From NCBI GenBank assembly GCA_020632995.1, contig JACKEN010000025.1, positions 3,878 to 67,877 of the forward strand: a stretch of DNA of 64,000 nucleotides, given 5' to 3'. Below are positions 36,387 through 46,800 of the stretch, in pieces. The notes below the pieces were generated by a model. The model was not told where the DNA came from. It saw nothing but the letters and a program-made list of their open reading frames with translations, and did not search any database. This DNA comes from Deltaproteobacteria bacterium. GTDB taxonomy: Bacteria > Myxococcota > Kuafuiibacteriia > Kuafuiibacteriales > Kuafuiibacteriaceae. Position numbers and translations under genes: made by a program. Every line of letters starts with the position of its first letter. The stretch's first letter is position 1.

Positions 36387-36479
36387 GTCTTGGTAAGTAC
36401 TAGCACGGCCCAAAAGCCGGCGCCGGTATTCTTTGCTCCCACCGGTGACTCGGCGCCCCGGATGGGCCATTCGGGGCGC

Positions 36480-36941
36480 ATGAACGCCAAGCCCGCCTCC
36501 GCCTCCGTCACCATCAAGCACGAGCTGGTGCTCCCCAGCGACAGCAACACCCTGGGCACCGCCTTCGGCGGCAGCGTGATGGGCTGGATCGACATCTGCG
36601 CCGCCATCGCGGCCCAGCGGCACTGCGAGAGCCTGGTGGTCACCGCGTCCATGGACGCCGTCCACTTCCACGCCCCGATCCGGGTGGGCATGACCGCCAT
36701 CCTCACCGCGCGTGTCAACGCAACCTTCAATCACTCGCTCGAGGTCGGGGTCGAGGTCGAGGCGGAGGACTTCTCGGTGGGCGAGCGCAAGCACTGTTGC
36801 AGCGCGCTGTTGACGTTCACCGCCATCAGCCCCGACTTCAAGCTGAAGAAGGTTCCGCCCCTGTTGCTGGAGTCGGACGACGATCGGGCGCGCCAGGCGG
36901 CGGGGGAGGCGCGGCGGGCCCACCGGCTGGCCCAGCGCTGA
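36480..36941 (+). CDS. acyl-CoA thioesterase, hotdog fold
   Basis: A 153-residue protein with the hotdog-fold signature of YciA/ACOT-type acyl-CoA thioesterases: NTLGTAFGGSVMGWIDICAAIAA with the catalytic-site Asp in GWID, then VTASMDAVHFHAPIRVG. Such enzymes hydrolyse acyl-CoA to free acid and CoA in the cytoplasm. A single hotdog domain implies a multimer. The ATG at 36480 is preferred; another in-frame ATG lies six codons upstream. It is alone in its orientation between the membrane protein and the surface lipoprotein operon. Confidence 0.88.
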   Translation: MNAKPASASVTIKHELVLPSDSNTLGTAFGGSVMGWIDICAAIAAQRHCESLVVTASMDAVHFHAPIRVGMTAILTARVNATFNHSLEVGVEVEAEDFSVGERKHCCSALLTFTAISPDFKLKKVPPLLLESDDDRARQAAGEARRAHRLAQR

Positions 36942-37159
36942 GGCGCACCGAGGGTTCCCATCCCGAGATCGCCTGCACCTCGATGGGGTAGGACCCGTGC
37001 GTGGTCCCCAGCTTCTCTGCCGAAGTATCCTACGTTTGAGCGCCGTTCCGGGCCTCTGACACACTGCCGTAACAAACGTGTTCGAGTCATGTCGATCGAC
37101 GACTCGGGCCTTCGGGCGTCTATTCGCTGCGTCAACAGCGACGAACCTGGAGGCTCTCA

Positions 37160-38704
37160 GTGCGAATCTACTCACGCTCCATCATCCACGCCGCCCTCGG
37201 CGCCGCGGTCGCCGCATCGCTCGCGGCCTGCGGTGGTGATGCCACGAACAACAACACCAACAACAACGGTACGAACAACAACAACTCGACCGCCAGCCTG
37301 CAGCAGCAGGCGGTGGACAACGGCCAGATCGACTACGCGGACGGCGCCGGGCTGACCATCAAGGACACCCTGGCCGTCGACCTGAGCGGCACCACCATCG
37401 GCGCCCCGGCCACCGCGCTCCCGGCTGGCTTCGAGGCTGCGAACTATCACGGTGCGGTGGATCCCGCGGCCGCCACCGGCTGGTGGGAGGGTTGGACCTA
37501 CATCGACCCGGCGGTGGATGGCAGCCTGCCCGGCGCCAAGTTCCACCCCCTCGAGGCGGAGATCACCGGCGGCACCATCATGCCGGCCGGCGCCAACGCC
37601 TGCACCACCGTCAACCCCGACTTCACCGACGGCGGCACCGTGACCATCTTCGGCGCGGTCTTCCCGGTGTGCGTCATCAGCGAGGACATCGAGGCGGCGA
37701 CCAACCTGCCCAACACCCACGTCTACGTGCTCGACGGCACCATCAACGTGGGCACCGGTGACGCGAAGCTGGCGGGTGGCTCGCCCAGCAGCTCCGTGAC
37801 CCTGACCATCGACGCGGGCGCTCAGCTCTACGCGATCGAGGGCTCCGCCTCCGCGCTGGTGATCACCCGCGGCTCGAAGATCGAGGCCGTCGGCACCGCG
37901 GACATGCCCATCATCTTCGCCGCGGTGGCGGCCAACACCACCATGGCGAACGTGATCACCGGCGACCCCACCGACCTCACCGGTCGCGGGACCTGGGGCG
38001 GCATGGTGCTGAGCGGCATGGGCGGCGAGAACTCGGGCGACACCAACGGCGAGCTCACCACCGAGGCGGCGCCCCCGGACCAGGAGCGCTGGTTCGGCGG
38101 CAACAACAGCGCCGACGACAGCGGCACCGTGAAGTACGTGGTCATCGCGGAGTCCGGCTACGCCTTCCGCGAGGGCGAGGAGGTCCAGGGCCTGACCCTC
38201 GAGGCCGCCGGCTCGGGCACCGAGATCGACTACCTGCAGATCACCAACTCCGAGGACGACTGCGTGGAGTGGTTCGGCGGCGCCGCCCCCATCAAGCACC
38301 TCATCTGCAACGGCGTGGACGACGATGGCCTCGACATGGACGAGGGCTTCTCGGGCAACGTGCAGTTCGTCATCGTTCGGATCGGCTCGAACAACGGCGA
38401 CCACGGCATCGAGTCCGACAACAACGGCGGTGACTACGAGGCGATGCCGTACTCGGCCCCGAACCTCGCGAACATCACCATCCTCGGCAACAAGGGCAAG
38501 GACGACACCAACACGAACGGCGCGCTCCACCGCGAGGGCTTCCGCGGCAAGATGTATCGCTCGGTCTTCACCGACGACCTCCTCGCCGGCGGCGCCTTCG
38601 AGGCGGGCTGCCTCGACGTCGACAACGTGCTGCCCGCCGCCCTGCAGCACTTCGACGCGGTCTACAACTGCACCCCCGGGCCCCTGACCGACGACGAAGA
38701 GTAA
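37160..38704 (+). CDS. surface lipoprotein with Asn-rich linker and beta-helix-like domain
   Basis: A 514-residue protein starting at GTG. The signal ends AAVAASLAAC (lipobox), followed by an Asn/Thr-rich linker (NNNTNNNGTNNNN) that probably spaces the domain from the membrane. The rest is Gly/Asp-rich beta sequence (TLTIDAGAQLYAIEGSASAL, GTWGGMVLSGMG, VEWFGGAAPIKHLICNGVDD) like the right-handed beta-helix lipoproteins found beside TonB-dependent receptors. It precedes the TonB-type operon, separated by terminator hairpins, and ends in an acidic tail. A surface-exposed ligand-binding partner of the receptor at 43842 is inferred. Confidence 0.75.
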   Translation: MRIYSRSIIHAALGAAVAASLAACGGDATNNNTNNNGTNNNNSTASLQQQAVDNGQIDYADGAGLTIKDTLAVDLSGTTIGAPATALPAGFEAANYHGAVDPAAATGWWEGWTYIDPAVDGSLPGAKFHPLEAEITGGTIMPAGANACTTVNPDFTDGGTVTIFGAVFPVCVISEDIEAATNLPNTHVYVLDGTINVGTGDAKLAGGSPSSSVTLTIDAGAQLYAIEGSASALVITRGSKIEAVGTADMPIIFAAVAANTTMANVITGDPTDLTGRGTWGGMVLSGMGGENSGDTNGELTTEAAPPDQERWFGGNNSADDSGTVKYVVIAESGYAFREGEEVQGLTLEAAGSGTEIDYLQITNSEDDCVEWFGGAAPIKHLICNGVDDDGLDMDEGFSGNVQFVIVRIGSNNGDHGIESDNNGGDYEAMPYSAPNLANITILGNKGKDDTNTNGALHREGFRGKMYRSVFTDDLLAGGAFEAGCLDVDNVLPAALQHFDAVYNCTPGPLTDDEE

Positions 38705-38711
38705 TCGGCAA

Positions 38712-38736
38712 CCGCCCGAAAGGGCGCGGGATTTTT
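38712..38736 (+). terminator. rho-independent terminator after the surface lipoprotein
   Basis: CGCCC (38713-38717), tetraloop GAAA and GGGCG (38722-38726) form a stem-loop, followed by CGGG and a run of five T. It sits 7 bp after the stop codon. Confidence 0.75.
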
Positions 38737-38739
38737 CCA

Positions 38740-38780
38740 GGCCGGGGCGCCCGAATGGGGGCGCCCCGGCCGTCCCTTTA
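38740..38780 (+). terminator. second, stronger hairpin terminator
   Basis: GGCCGGGGCGCCC (38740-38752) and GGGCGCCCCGGCC (38759-38771) pair perfectly over 13 bp around the loop GAATGG; GTCCCTTTA follows. Two hairpins in a row suggest tight control between the abundant-looking lipoprotein and the operon that follows; some read-through is possible. Confidence 0.75.
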
Positions 38781-38816
38781 GAGGGACCTGACTGACGAAG
38801 GTTGGAGCGCATCTCG

Positions 38817-39593
38817 ATGAAGGCAACGAACCATCGACTCATCGCCGCCGCGACCTGCACCGCGCTCGGTGTGGGCCTCGCCGCGAAGAGCTACGCGGAG
38901 GACTCGGTCGAGACCCTCGCGAAGCAGCTCGTGGAGCTCCGCAGCACGGTGGAGCAGACCCACGAGGAGCTGGAGTCGGAGCGCAAGCAGCACTACGCCC
39001 GCATGACCTCCCTCACCCAGCGCCGGGCGGAGCTCGAGGCCGACGTGCAGCGGCGTGAGCTCGAGCTGAAGAAGCTCCAGCAGGCGATCAGCGCCTCCGA
39101 CCGCGAGCGCAACAAGGCCCGCGCCGACGCCGACGCGCTCCGGCCGCTCGTGGGCGAGGTGATCAAGAGCCTCGGCGCGCACCTCGACGGCGCGCTCCCC
39201 TTCAAGCTCGAAGACCGCCGCGCGGGCCTCACCGAGATCCAGACCAAGCTCGACAAGGGTGAGCTGAGCGCGCCCCGCGCGCTGAACCAGCTTTGGACCT
39301 TCGTCGAGGACGAGCTGCGGCTCGCCCGCGAGAACGGCCTCTTCCAGCAGACCATCGCGCGCGACGGCAAGGAGGAGCTGGCCGACGTCATCCGGATCGG
39401 GATGGTGATGCTCTTCTTCCGCACCAGCGACGGCGCGTACGGCTACGCCAACAAGACCGGCGACGCCTGGAGCTACACGACCCTCGATCCCGCCGCGGCC
39501 AAGCCCCTCGGCGACCTGTTCGACGCGTTCCAGAAGCAGGTGCGCACCGGGTACTTCGTGATCCCGAACGCCCTGCCCGAGGTGAAGCAATGA
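38817..39593 (+). CDS. DUF3450 periplasmic protein of a TonB-type operon
   Basis: A 258-residue protein with a signal peptide (AATCTALGVGLAAKSYA), a long coiled coil at about 30-110 (ELRSTVEQTHEELESERK and onward) and a C-terminal globular part (DVIRIGMVMLFFRTSDG, GYFVIPNALPEV), matching DUF3450. This family is known to stand at the head of operons with an ExbB-like protein, ExbB, ExbD, TonB and TPR genes. Its stop overlaps the start of the next gene (ATGA). Probably periplasmic and part of the energising complex. The ATG at 38817 is preferred over a TTG five codons upstream. Confidence 0.85.
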   Translation: MKATNHRLIAAATCTALGVGLAAKSYAEDSVETLAKQLVELRSTVEQTHEELESERKQHYARMTSLTQRRAELEADVQRRELELKKLQQAISASDRERNKARADADALRPLVGEVIKSLGAHLDGALPFKLEDRRAGLTEIQTKLDKGELSAPRALNQLWTFVEDELRLARENGLFQQTIARDGKEELADVIRIGMVMLFFRTSDGAYGYANKTGDAWSYTTLDPAAAKPLGDLFDAFQKQVRTGYFVIPNALPEVKQ

Positions 39594-40984
39594 GCCCCCT
39601 GTTCGCGGTCATCGCCCTGGCCGGCGGCCTCGCCGCGCAGACCCCGGGCGCGCCGGCCACCCCGGCGGCCAAGGCCGAGCCCACCGCGGGCACCCTGCGG
39701 GACGCCTACCAGCGTGAGTTCGCCTTCCTCGCCGCCCAGAAGAAGGAGCTGGACGAGCGTCGCGTCGCCCAGACCAAGCGGGCCGAGGCCGAGGCGGCCG
39801 CGGTGCGCAGCGAGATCGCGCGCCTCGAGCAGCAGGTCCTCGACCTCGACACCCGGCTGGGTGCCCTGCGTGACAACGCCACTCGGGCCGAGGACGACGC
39901 CCGCGCGGTGGTGGACGAGGGCTCCATCGTGGACGCCACCCTCGAGCAGTCCACCACCACCCTGACCGACTACCTCACCGCCGACGAGGCCGGGAAGCCG
40001 CGGCCCGAGGCCCGGACCGACGCGCTGGCCGCCAACTTCCAGCTCGCTGCGACCGTGCTCGGTCGCGTCGCCACGGTGCGCAAGGAGTCCGGCGACTTCT
40101 TCCTCGCCGGCGGCGAGAAGGTCTCGGGCGAGCTCCTCCGCATCGGCCGCGTGGCCGCCTACGGCAACAGCGCCCAGGGCGCAGGCCCGCTTGCACCCGC
40201 GGGCGGCGGTCGCCTCAAGATCTGGCCGGGCGAGGGCCCCAACGTGGCGGCGGAGCTGATCAGCGGCGGCCACCCGAACCCCATCGGCATCTTCCTGTTC
40301 GAGTCGCTCACTACCGCGGTGGAGGACGACGCCGAGCAGACCCTCTTCCAGCACGTGGACAGCGGCGGCTCCATCGGCTGGGTCATCGTGGTCCTGGGCG
40401 GCCTCGGCTTCCTCCTGGTCCTGCTCCGTGCCCTCATCCTGCTGCGGGCCAGCGCAGGCACCGGCACCGTCGAGGGCCCGGTGATGAGCGCGGTGGAGGG
40501 CCTCGACCTCGACCGCGCCGCGAGCAGCGCCAAGAAGGCCCCAGGCGCGGCGGCGCGGGTGGCGGAGCAGCTGATCGAGGGCCTGCGGCGCGGCTCGGAC
40601 CGCATGGACGAGCTGGTGGAGGAGCCGCTGTTGGTCGAGCACCGAAAGCTCAGCCGCTTCGGCACCGTGATCCTGGTGATCGCGGCGGTGTCTCCGCTCC
40701 TCGGTCTGCTCGGCACCGTGACCGGCATGATCTCGACCTTCGACATCATCACCAAGTTCGGCACCGGCGACCCGAAGATGCTGTCGAGCGGCATCTCGAT
40801 CGCGCTCGTCACGACCGAGCTCGGCCTGATCGTGGCCATCCCGATGCTGCTCCTCGGCAACCTCTTGAAGGGGTGGAGCGACCGCGTGGAGTCCGAGGTG
40901 GAGAGCCTCGCCCTCGCCCTGCTCAACCGCTACGAGGCGGGCGTCCGGGCCAAGCACGCGGCGGAGAGCAAAGGGAGCGCCTGA
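39590..40984 (+). CDS. TtpC-like large ExbB/MotA-TolQ family proton channel protein
   Basis: A 464-residue protein: signal peptide, a periplasmic coiled-coil domain at about 40-250 (AAAVRSEIARLEQQVLDLDT), a first membrane helix (GWVIVVLGGLGFLLVLLRALI), then the MotA/TolQ/ExbB core with FGTVILVIAAVSPLLGLLGTV and ISIALVTTELGLIVAIPML. The long N-terminal extension ahead of an ExbB fold is the hallmark of TtpC, the extra component of Vibrio-type TonB2 systems. It overlaps both neighbours at the codon level (ATGA and TGATG), so it is translationally coupled. Confidence 0.87.
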   Translation: MSPLFAVIALAGGLAAQTPGAPATPAAKAEPTAGTLRDAYQREFAFLAAQKKELDERRVAQTKRAEAEAAAVRSEIARLEQQVLDLDTRLGALRDNATRAEDDARAVVDEGSIVDATLEQSTTTLTDYLTADEAGKPRPEARTDALAANFQLAATVLGRVATVRKESGDFFLAGGEKVSGELLRIGRVAAYGNSAQGAGPLAPAGGGRLKIWPGEGPNVAAELISGGHPNPIGIFLFESLTTAVEDDAEQTLFQHVDSGGSIGWVIVVLGGLGFLLVLLRALILLRASAGTGTVEGPVMSAVEGLDLDRAASSAKKAPGAAARVAEQLIEGLRRGSDRMDELVEEPLLVEHRKLSRFGTVILVIAAVSPLLGLLGTVTGMISTFDIITKFGTGDPKMLSSGISIALVTTELGLIVAIPMLLLGNLLKGWSDRVESEVESLALALLNRYEAGVRAKHAAESKGSA

Positions 40985-41586
40985 TGCAGGTCGTCGAGGC
41001 CTTCATGAAGTACATCGAGCTCGGGGGCTACGTCATGCCCCCGCTCGTTGTCTGCACCCTCGGCCTCTGGTTCGGTCTGGGCTACCGCTTCTCCGCCGTG
41101 CAGGGGCGCGGCCTGCCCCCGCGCCGCCTCCTCGAGATGGCCCTCGCCGGCGAGCTGACGAAGCCGGCGGGCATCCTCGAGCAGGGCGCGGTGATCGGGG
41201 CCCGCCTCAGCCAGGACTTCAAGGGGCGCCTCGACCGCGAGATCGAGGTGCGGTTCGCGCCGCTCCGCACCGAGGTGGGGCGCTTCCGGCGGCTCACCGG
41301 CGCCATCGTGGGGATCGCGCCCCTGCTGGGCCTCTTGGGCACCGTCTCCGGGATGATCGAGACCTTCGACTCCCTCGGCGACATGACCCTGTACTCGCAG
41401 TCCGGCGGCATCGCCGGCGGCATCTCGCAGGCCCTGTTGACAACCCAGTTTGGCCTCGCGGTGGCCATCCCCGGCCTGATCTTGAAGGGCCTGTTGGACC
41501 GCCGCCAGACCACCATCGAGATCCAGCTCCAGGAGCTGAAGGCCCTCATCTGTGGCGAGGGCGCCAAGAGGGTCCACCATGAGTAG
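40984..41586 (+). CDS. exbB: ExbB proton channel subunit
   Basis: A 200-residue protein with three membrane helices in the ExbB/TolQ arrangement: GYVMPPLVVCTLGLWFGLGY, GAIVGIAPLLGLLGTVSGMI and ISQALLTTQFGLAVAIPGLI. Together with ExbD it harvests the proton gradient to energise TonB. This is the second ExbB-fold protein of the operon, as in TonB2-type systems. It is coupled to the gene before and overlaps ExbD by 8 bp. Confidence 0.92.
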   Translation: MQVVEAFMKYIELGGYVMPPLVVCTLGLWFGLGYRFSAVQGRGLPPRRLLEMALAGELTKPAGILEQGAVIGARLSQDFKGRLDREIEVRFAPLRTEVGRFRRLTGAIVGIAPLLGLLGTVSGMIETFDSLGDMTLYSQSGGIAGGISQALLTTQFGLAVAIPGLILKGLLDRRQTTIEIQLQELKALICGEGAKRVHHE

Positions 41587-41986
41587 GCGGCGGCAGCCCG
41601 AGGGGGAGTCGGGGATCGACATCTCCCCGCTCATCGACATGGTGTTCATCCTGCTCATCTTCTTCATGGTGAGCACCACCTTCGTGAAGGACATGGACCT
41701 GGACATCAGCAGGCCCAAGGCGTCCTCGGCGAAGGCCTCATCCACCAAGGCGATCCGGCTGTTCATCGCCAAGGATGGGAACACGTATCTGGATGGTCAG
41801 CCCGTCCGGGTCTGGATGATCCAGAGCCGGGTGCGCGACCTGCTCAAGTCCGGCACCTCGGATGCGGTGCTGGTCGTGACGGACGAAGACGTGCCCTCGC
41901 GGCGCCTCATCGAGGTGGTGGACCAGGCCCGCCTCGCGGGCGCGACCGACGTGGGCGTAGCGACTGAATTGGAGGTCGGGAGATGA
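41579..41986 (+). CDS. exbD: ExbD proton channel subunit
   Basis: A 135-residue protein with one N-terminal membrane helix. SGIDISPLIDMVFILLIFFM carries the conserved proton-conducting Asp (D20) of ExbD/TolR. The periplasmic part (AIRLFIAKDGNTYLDGQPV, AVLVVTDEDVPSRRLIEVVD) has the typical ExbD fold. It overlaps TonB by 4 bp. Confidence 0.93.
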   Translation: MSRRRQPEGESGIDISPLIDMVFILLIFFMVSTTFVKDMDLDISRPKASSAKASSTKAIRLFIAKDGNTYLDGQPVRVWMIQSRVRDLLKSGTSDAVLVVTDEDVPSRRLIEVVDQARLAGATDVGVATELEVGR

Positions 41987-42648
41987 ACGTAGAGCTCAAC
42001 GCAGGACGCAAGCGGCGCCTTCGGAACGTCGTGGTGGCCATGACGTTCATGGTGGTCGGGTCCACCAGCGCGCTCGGCATGGTGGTGGCGATGAACGAGT
42101 TCTCCGAGCCCATGGTGGATCGGGAGCTCGCGGGCGCCACCGAGATCGAGGTCACCGCGCCCCCGCGCCCCAAGGCGCGGCCGACGGTGGAGCAGCCGAA
42201 GCCCAAGCCGAAGAAGGCTCCGCGCACCCCGCCGGCGCCGGCCTTGGCCGCGCTCTCCTCGGGCCTGAGCGGCATCGCGGTGGACATCCCCGCGCTGCAG
42301 CTCGGTGACCTGGGCGCGGGCGCCAAGGACCTGCTCGGCACCGAGGACGAGGTGACCTACACCGCCGAGACGGTGGACACCCCGCCCCGGCCGACCCGGC
42401 AGGCCGCGATCCAGTACCCGGCCCGCCTGCGCCAGAAGGGCGTGGAGGGCTACGTGGAGCTGGGCTTCTTCGTCAACGCCTCCGGCGACGTCGAGGGCGT
42501 GCGGGTGATCGACTCGCAGCCGCCCGAGGTCTTCGACGAGGTGGTGCTCGAGGGCTTCCGGGACTGGGGCTGGCAGGCCGCGCAGTACGAGGGCAAGCCG
42601 GTCCGGATCTGGACCACCAAGCGCTTCACCTTCTCGCTGACCCGCTGA
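41983..42648 (+). CDS. tonB: TonB energy transducer
   Basis: A 221-residue protein with an N-terminal membrane helix (about 15-37), a Pro/Lys-rich spacer (RPTVEQPKPKPKKAPRTPPA) and a C-terminal TonB domain (YPARLRQKGVEGYVELGFFV). The latter contains DVEGVRVIDSQP, the usual beta-alpha-beta core. TonB spans the periplasm and pulls on the plug of outer-membrane receptors. It is short and lies between ExbD and the TPR gene in a row with no real gaps. It is expected to serve the receptor at 43842. Confidence 0.9.
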   Translation: MNVELNAGRKRRLRNVVVAMTFMVVGSTSALGMVVAMNEFSEPMVDRELAGATEIEVTAPPRPKARPTVEQPKPKPKKAPRTPPAPALAALSSGLSGIAVDIPALQLGDLGAGAKDLLGTEDEVTYTAETVDTPPRPTRQAAIQYPARLRQKGVEGYVELGFFVNASGDVEGVRVIDSQPPEVFDEVVLEGFRDWGWQAAQYEGKPVRIWTTKRFTFSLTR

Positions 42649-42656
42649 GAGGAACC

Positions 42657-43820
42657 ATGCACCTCACCAGGATCATCGCCGTCGGCGTCCTCATCGCGGC
42701 CATCGCTACGCCGGCCGAGGGCGCGCGCAAGAAGAAGAAGAAGGAGGAGGTCAACTACATCGACCTCGCCACCGTGATGATCCGGGACGGGCACTACGAC
42801 CGCGCCCAGCAGGCCCTGGCGCAAGTGGACTTGTCGGCCGAGGGGGTGGACCTCGGCCGCTTCCACACCCTCCGGGGCCTGGTGGAGCTCCACAGCGAGC
42901 TCTACCGGCAGGCCGCGGACGACTTTTCGGCCGCGGTCGAGAGCGGCGCGGACTCGCCGATCGTCCAGGTCTACCTGGGCCAGGCGCTGTTCTACTCGAA
43001 GGACTTCCGGGGCGCGATCACCGCCCTGGACCGCGCGGGAGCCAAGGCGGACGAGATCCCCGGCACCTACGCGATGCGGGCGGAGGCCTACTGGCACCTC
43101 GAGGACTCCGTGAACGCCTGGCGCACCCTCGAGGAGGGCACCGCGCGCCACCCGACCTTCACCGAGCTGGTGCGCCGCAAGATCTTCCTCGCGGTGCAGC
43201 TCGGCCTCTACCAGGTCGCGGCGGAGCTCGGGCGTGAGTACCTGAAGAACAGCGAGGCGACCTACGAGGACCAGCTCGCGATCGGGCAGGCGCTCGTGCG
43301 CTCGGGGAGCGTGAAGGAGGGCCTCGAGTTCCTCGAGCGCGCGCACCTGCAGTACCCGGAGCGCCCCGCGGTGCTGATGGACCTCGCCAAGGTCTACCAG
43401 GGGCTCAGCATGTACCGCACCGCGGCCACCCTGCTCGAGCCGGTGGCGCTGACGGGGGACGCCAACCTCGCCGGCCAGGGGGCCGAGCTCTACCGCGCGG
43501 CGGGCATGTACTTCCAGGCGCTGGCCCTCAACGCGCGCATCCCCGACAGCAAGGCGCGGCTCCGCCAGCGCCTGGCCATCCTGCTCGACATGCAGCGCTA
43601 CGACATGGTGGCGTCCATGGCCCGCGACCTGACCCGCGTGGGGCTCATCCAGGAGGACGAGAACATCCGCTACGCGGTGGCGTTCGCGTACTTCAAGGAG
43701 CGCGACTACGAGCGCGCCGAGACCCTGCTGAAGGGGATCCGTGATCCCTCCCTGTTCCGGAAGGCCACCGAGGTCCGTAAGGCGATGGAAGATTGCCGCG
43801 ACCAGATGTGGAAGTGCTGA
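42657..43820 (+). CDS. TPR protein of the TonB operon
   Basis: A 387-residue protein with a signal peptide (IIAVGVLIAAIATPAEGA), a Lys-rich patch (ARKKKKKEE) and about eight tetratricopeptide-like helices (GHYDRAQQALAQVDLSAEG, QVYLGQALFYSKDFRGAI, QLAIGQALVRSGSVKEGL, RDYERAETLLKGI). A TPR protein is a regular final member of DUF3450/TtpC/TonB2 operons and is thought to assist assembly on the periplasmic side. It starts 8 bp after tonB. Confidence 0.87.
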   Translation: MHLTRIIAVGVLIAAIATPAEGARKKKKKEEVNYIDLATVMIRDGHYDRAQQALAQVDLSAEGVDLGRFHTLRGLVELHSELYRQAADDFSAAVESGADSPIVQVYLGQALFYSKDFRGAITALDRAGAKADEIPGTYAMRAEAYWHLEDSVNAWRTLEEGTARHPTFTELVRRKIFLAVQLGLYQVAAELGREYLKNSEATYEDQLAIGQALVRSGSVKEGLEFLERAHLQYPERPAVLMDLAKVYQGLSMYRTAATLLEPVALTGDANLAGQGAELYRAAGMYFQALALNARIPDSKARLRQRLAILLDMQRYDMVASMARDLTRVGLIQEDENIRYAVAFAYFKERDYERAETLLKGIRDPSLFRKATEVRKAMEDCRDQMWKC

Positions 43821-43841
43821 TCCCCGCCCCGAGTCACAGCA

Positions 43842-46800
43842 ATGAACTCGCTCTTTCTACTCTTCGCGCTCACGGGAGCCGCGCTCCCGGACTCCCCCGC
43901 CCCGAGCGACGCGCCGATCTCGAGCATCGAGTTCTACGTGTTCCGCGACGGCGCCCCAGTGCCCGACGTGGAGGTCCGGCTCGGTCCCGAGCTGCTCGGC
44001 GTCACCGACAAGTACGGCAGCTACACCGCGAAGGTGCCGTCGGGCCGCGCTCGGCTCGAGCTGTGGGAGGGCGGCCAGAGCCTCTCGCAACTCGACCTGC
44101 TCACCGACCGTGAGGAGCTCGTCCAGATCCTCGTCACCCTGAGGGCGGACGGCCCGCCCGAGTACACCATCGAGAGCTCGGGCGCGGGCTCGCCCCTCGA
44201 GCGCACCGCCACCGCCACCCATGCCGAGGTGAAGGCGCCGTCCGACGAGCCGCCGGGCGCGCTGGTGGGCACCATCATCTCGGTCGAGGAGCGTAAACCG
44301 GTGGTCGGCGCGCACCTGTACTTCACCGGCACCGACCGCGAGGCGGTCTCGGACGCCGAGGGCCGCTTCCAGGTGGAGCTCCCGGCCGGCACCTACTCGA
44401 TCTCCGTCATCCACCCCGACTTCGCCACCCAGACCCTCGAGAACATCCGCGTGCTCTCGGCGCGCGAGGTCACCGCCAACATCGAGCTGAACCCCGCCGG
44501 CATCCGCCTCGAGGACTACGTGGTGACCGCGCCCTACGTCGAGGGCAGCATCGCGTCGGTGCTCGAGCAGCAGCGCGAGACGTCCAACGTGGTGGAGGTG
44601 CTCGGCGCAGATCAGATGAGCGCGTCCGGCGACCGCAACGCGGCGGACGCCCTCAAGCGCGTCACCGGCCTCACGGTCGAGGACGGCAAGTTCGTGCTCG
44701 TGCGCGGGCAGCCCGCTCGCTACACCCTCACCCTCTGGAACGGCTCACCGCTCCCCAGCCCCGAGCCGCTCAAGCGGGTGGTGCCGCTGGATCTGTTCCC
44801 GACCGGCGTGCTGTCGGGCATCGAGGTGCAGAAGAGCTACTCGGCCGACAAGCTGGGCTCCTTCGGCGCCGGCCTCGTCAACCTCCAGACCCGCGGCGCA
44901 GGGGACGACGCCTACCTGGACGTCTCGCTCACCACCGCGGGCAACACCATCAGCGCGTTCCAGACCGGGCGCACCTACCAGGGCGGCGGCCTGGACTTCC
45001 TCGGCTTCGACGACGGCACCCGCGCCCTCCCCAACGCGGTGGACAAGGCCACCAACGGCGGCTTCACCGCGCTCGACTCACTCTCCGAGGAGGAGCGCAA
45101 CGCGGTCGCGATGTCGTTCCCCAACATCTTCAACCTCCGCGATCGTGTCCTCCCGCCGGATCTCGGGATCTCCGTCTCGGGCGGCTACAGCCTGGACCTG
45201 CCGATGAAGGGGACCTTCGGCGCCGCGGCCTCCCTGCGCTACAGCTCAGCGTGGCGCCAGCAGGAGCGGACCCAGCGGAGCTTCTCGAAGCGCTCCGACG
45301 GCACGCTCCAGGCCCGCGACGAGCTGAACGAGTCTCGCACCGACTACAACGCGAGCCTCGGCGGGCTGCTGACGCTCGAGGCGACCTGGGACAAGCACCG
45401 GTTCCAGGCCAACACCTTCGTGGTGCACCAGGCCCAGCAGCGCGCCCAGCTCACCACCGGCCGCAGCAACGTCAGCGACGAGCTCGACGTCCAGTCCTAC
45501 CTCCTCAACTGGATCGAGCGCTTCCTCATCGCCCAGCAGCTCACCGGCGATAACGACTTCGACCTCTTCAAGCTACAGTGGCGCGGGATGATCGCCGCGG
45601 CCTCTCGTGACGCGCCCGACCAGCGCAACTACGCTTACGCCAAGGCCCCAGATCAGGACCGCTACTTCGCCCGCGGCGACACCGGGGTCGCGCGACGCTA
45701 CAGCACCGTGGACGATCTGGTGGCCAGCTTCGGCCTCGACGCCATCGTGCCGGTCGTGGGCAAGGACAAGGACTGGCTGAAGCTCACCCTCAAGTTCGGC
45801 GGCGCGGTCGAGCACAGCAAGCGCGACGCGCTGACCCAGCTCTTCCTGTGGCGCGTGGGCGAGACCGGCGATCGGTCGATCACCGACCCCGAGGTGCTCT
45901 ACGACCCCACCAACACCGGCGACACCATCAACTTCCAGGACCTCTCCAACAGCGGCGCCGACGACTACGCCGCGATCGGCAACACCTACGGCGTCTACGG
46001 CATGGGCGAGCTCGGCCTGGGGGACGCGCTCCGGGTCCTGAGCGGGGTCCGGTGGGAGACCTCCAAGGCCAACGTGGAGACCTTCCAGCTCGCCTCTCGC
46101 GATGGGAGCGGAGAACGCGAGGTGAAGAACGGCGGCTTCGAGCAGACCAACCTGCTCCCGTTCGTGTCCGCCACCTGGCAGATCATCGAGGAGTTCCAGC
46201 TCCGCTCGGCCTACAGCCGGACGGTGTCCCGCCCCATCTTCAACGAGCTCTCCGAGTCGACCTTCTACGACCCGGACACCGGCGACCAGTACATCGGCAA
46301 GGCGGACCTGGCACCCACCCGCATCGACGGCTTCGACATGCGGGCGGAGTGGTACCCCTCCGCCACCGAGTCGCTATCGCTGGGCGGCTTCGTGAAGCTC
46401 TATCAGGACCCGATCGAGACCAGCTTCGTGCAGCGCGCGGGCACGGTGTCGGTGTCCACCTTCCAGAACGCCAAGGACGCCCGGGTGCTCGGCCTCGAGG
46501 TAGGCGGCCGCATCGAGTTCGACCGCCTGCAAGACTGGCTCGGCGAGTCCTCGATCCTGGAGGGCCTCTACCTCCAGACCAACCTCGCGATCCTCAACTC
46601 GCAAGTCACCTTGCTCGAGCAGGGCACCGCCACCAACGTGCAGCGCCCCCTCGACGGCCAGGCCTCCTACGTCCTCAACGTCCAGGGCGGCTTCAACGGC
46701 GAGGAGCACGACGTGGTCGTCTCCTTCAACCAGGTGGGCCGCCGCCTCTTCCGCGCCGGCTCACTCGACCGGCCGGATGTGTTCCTGCAAGCCATCCCGC

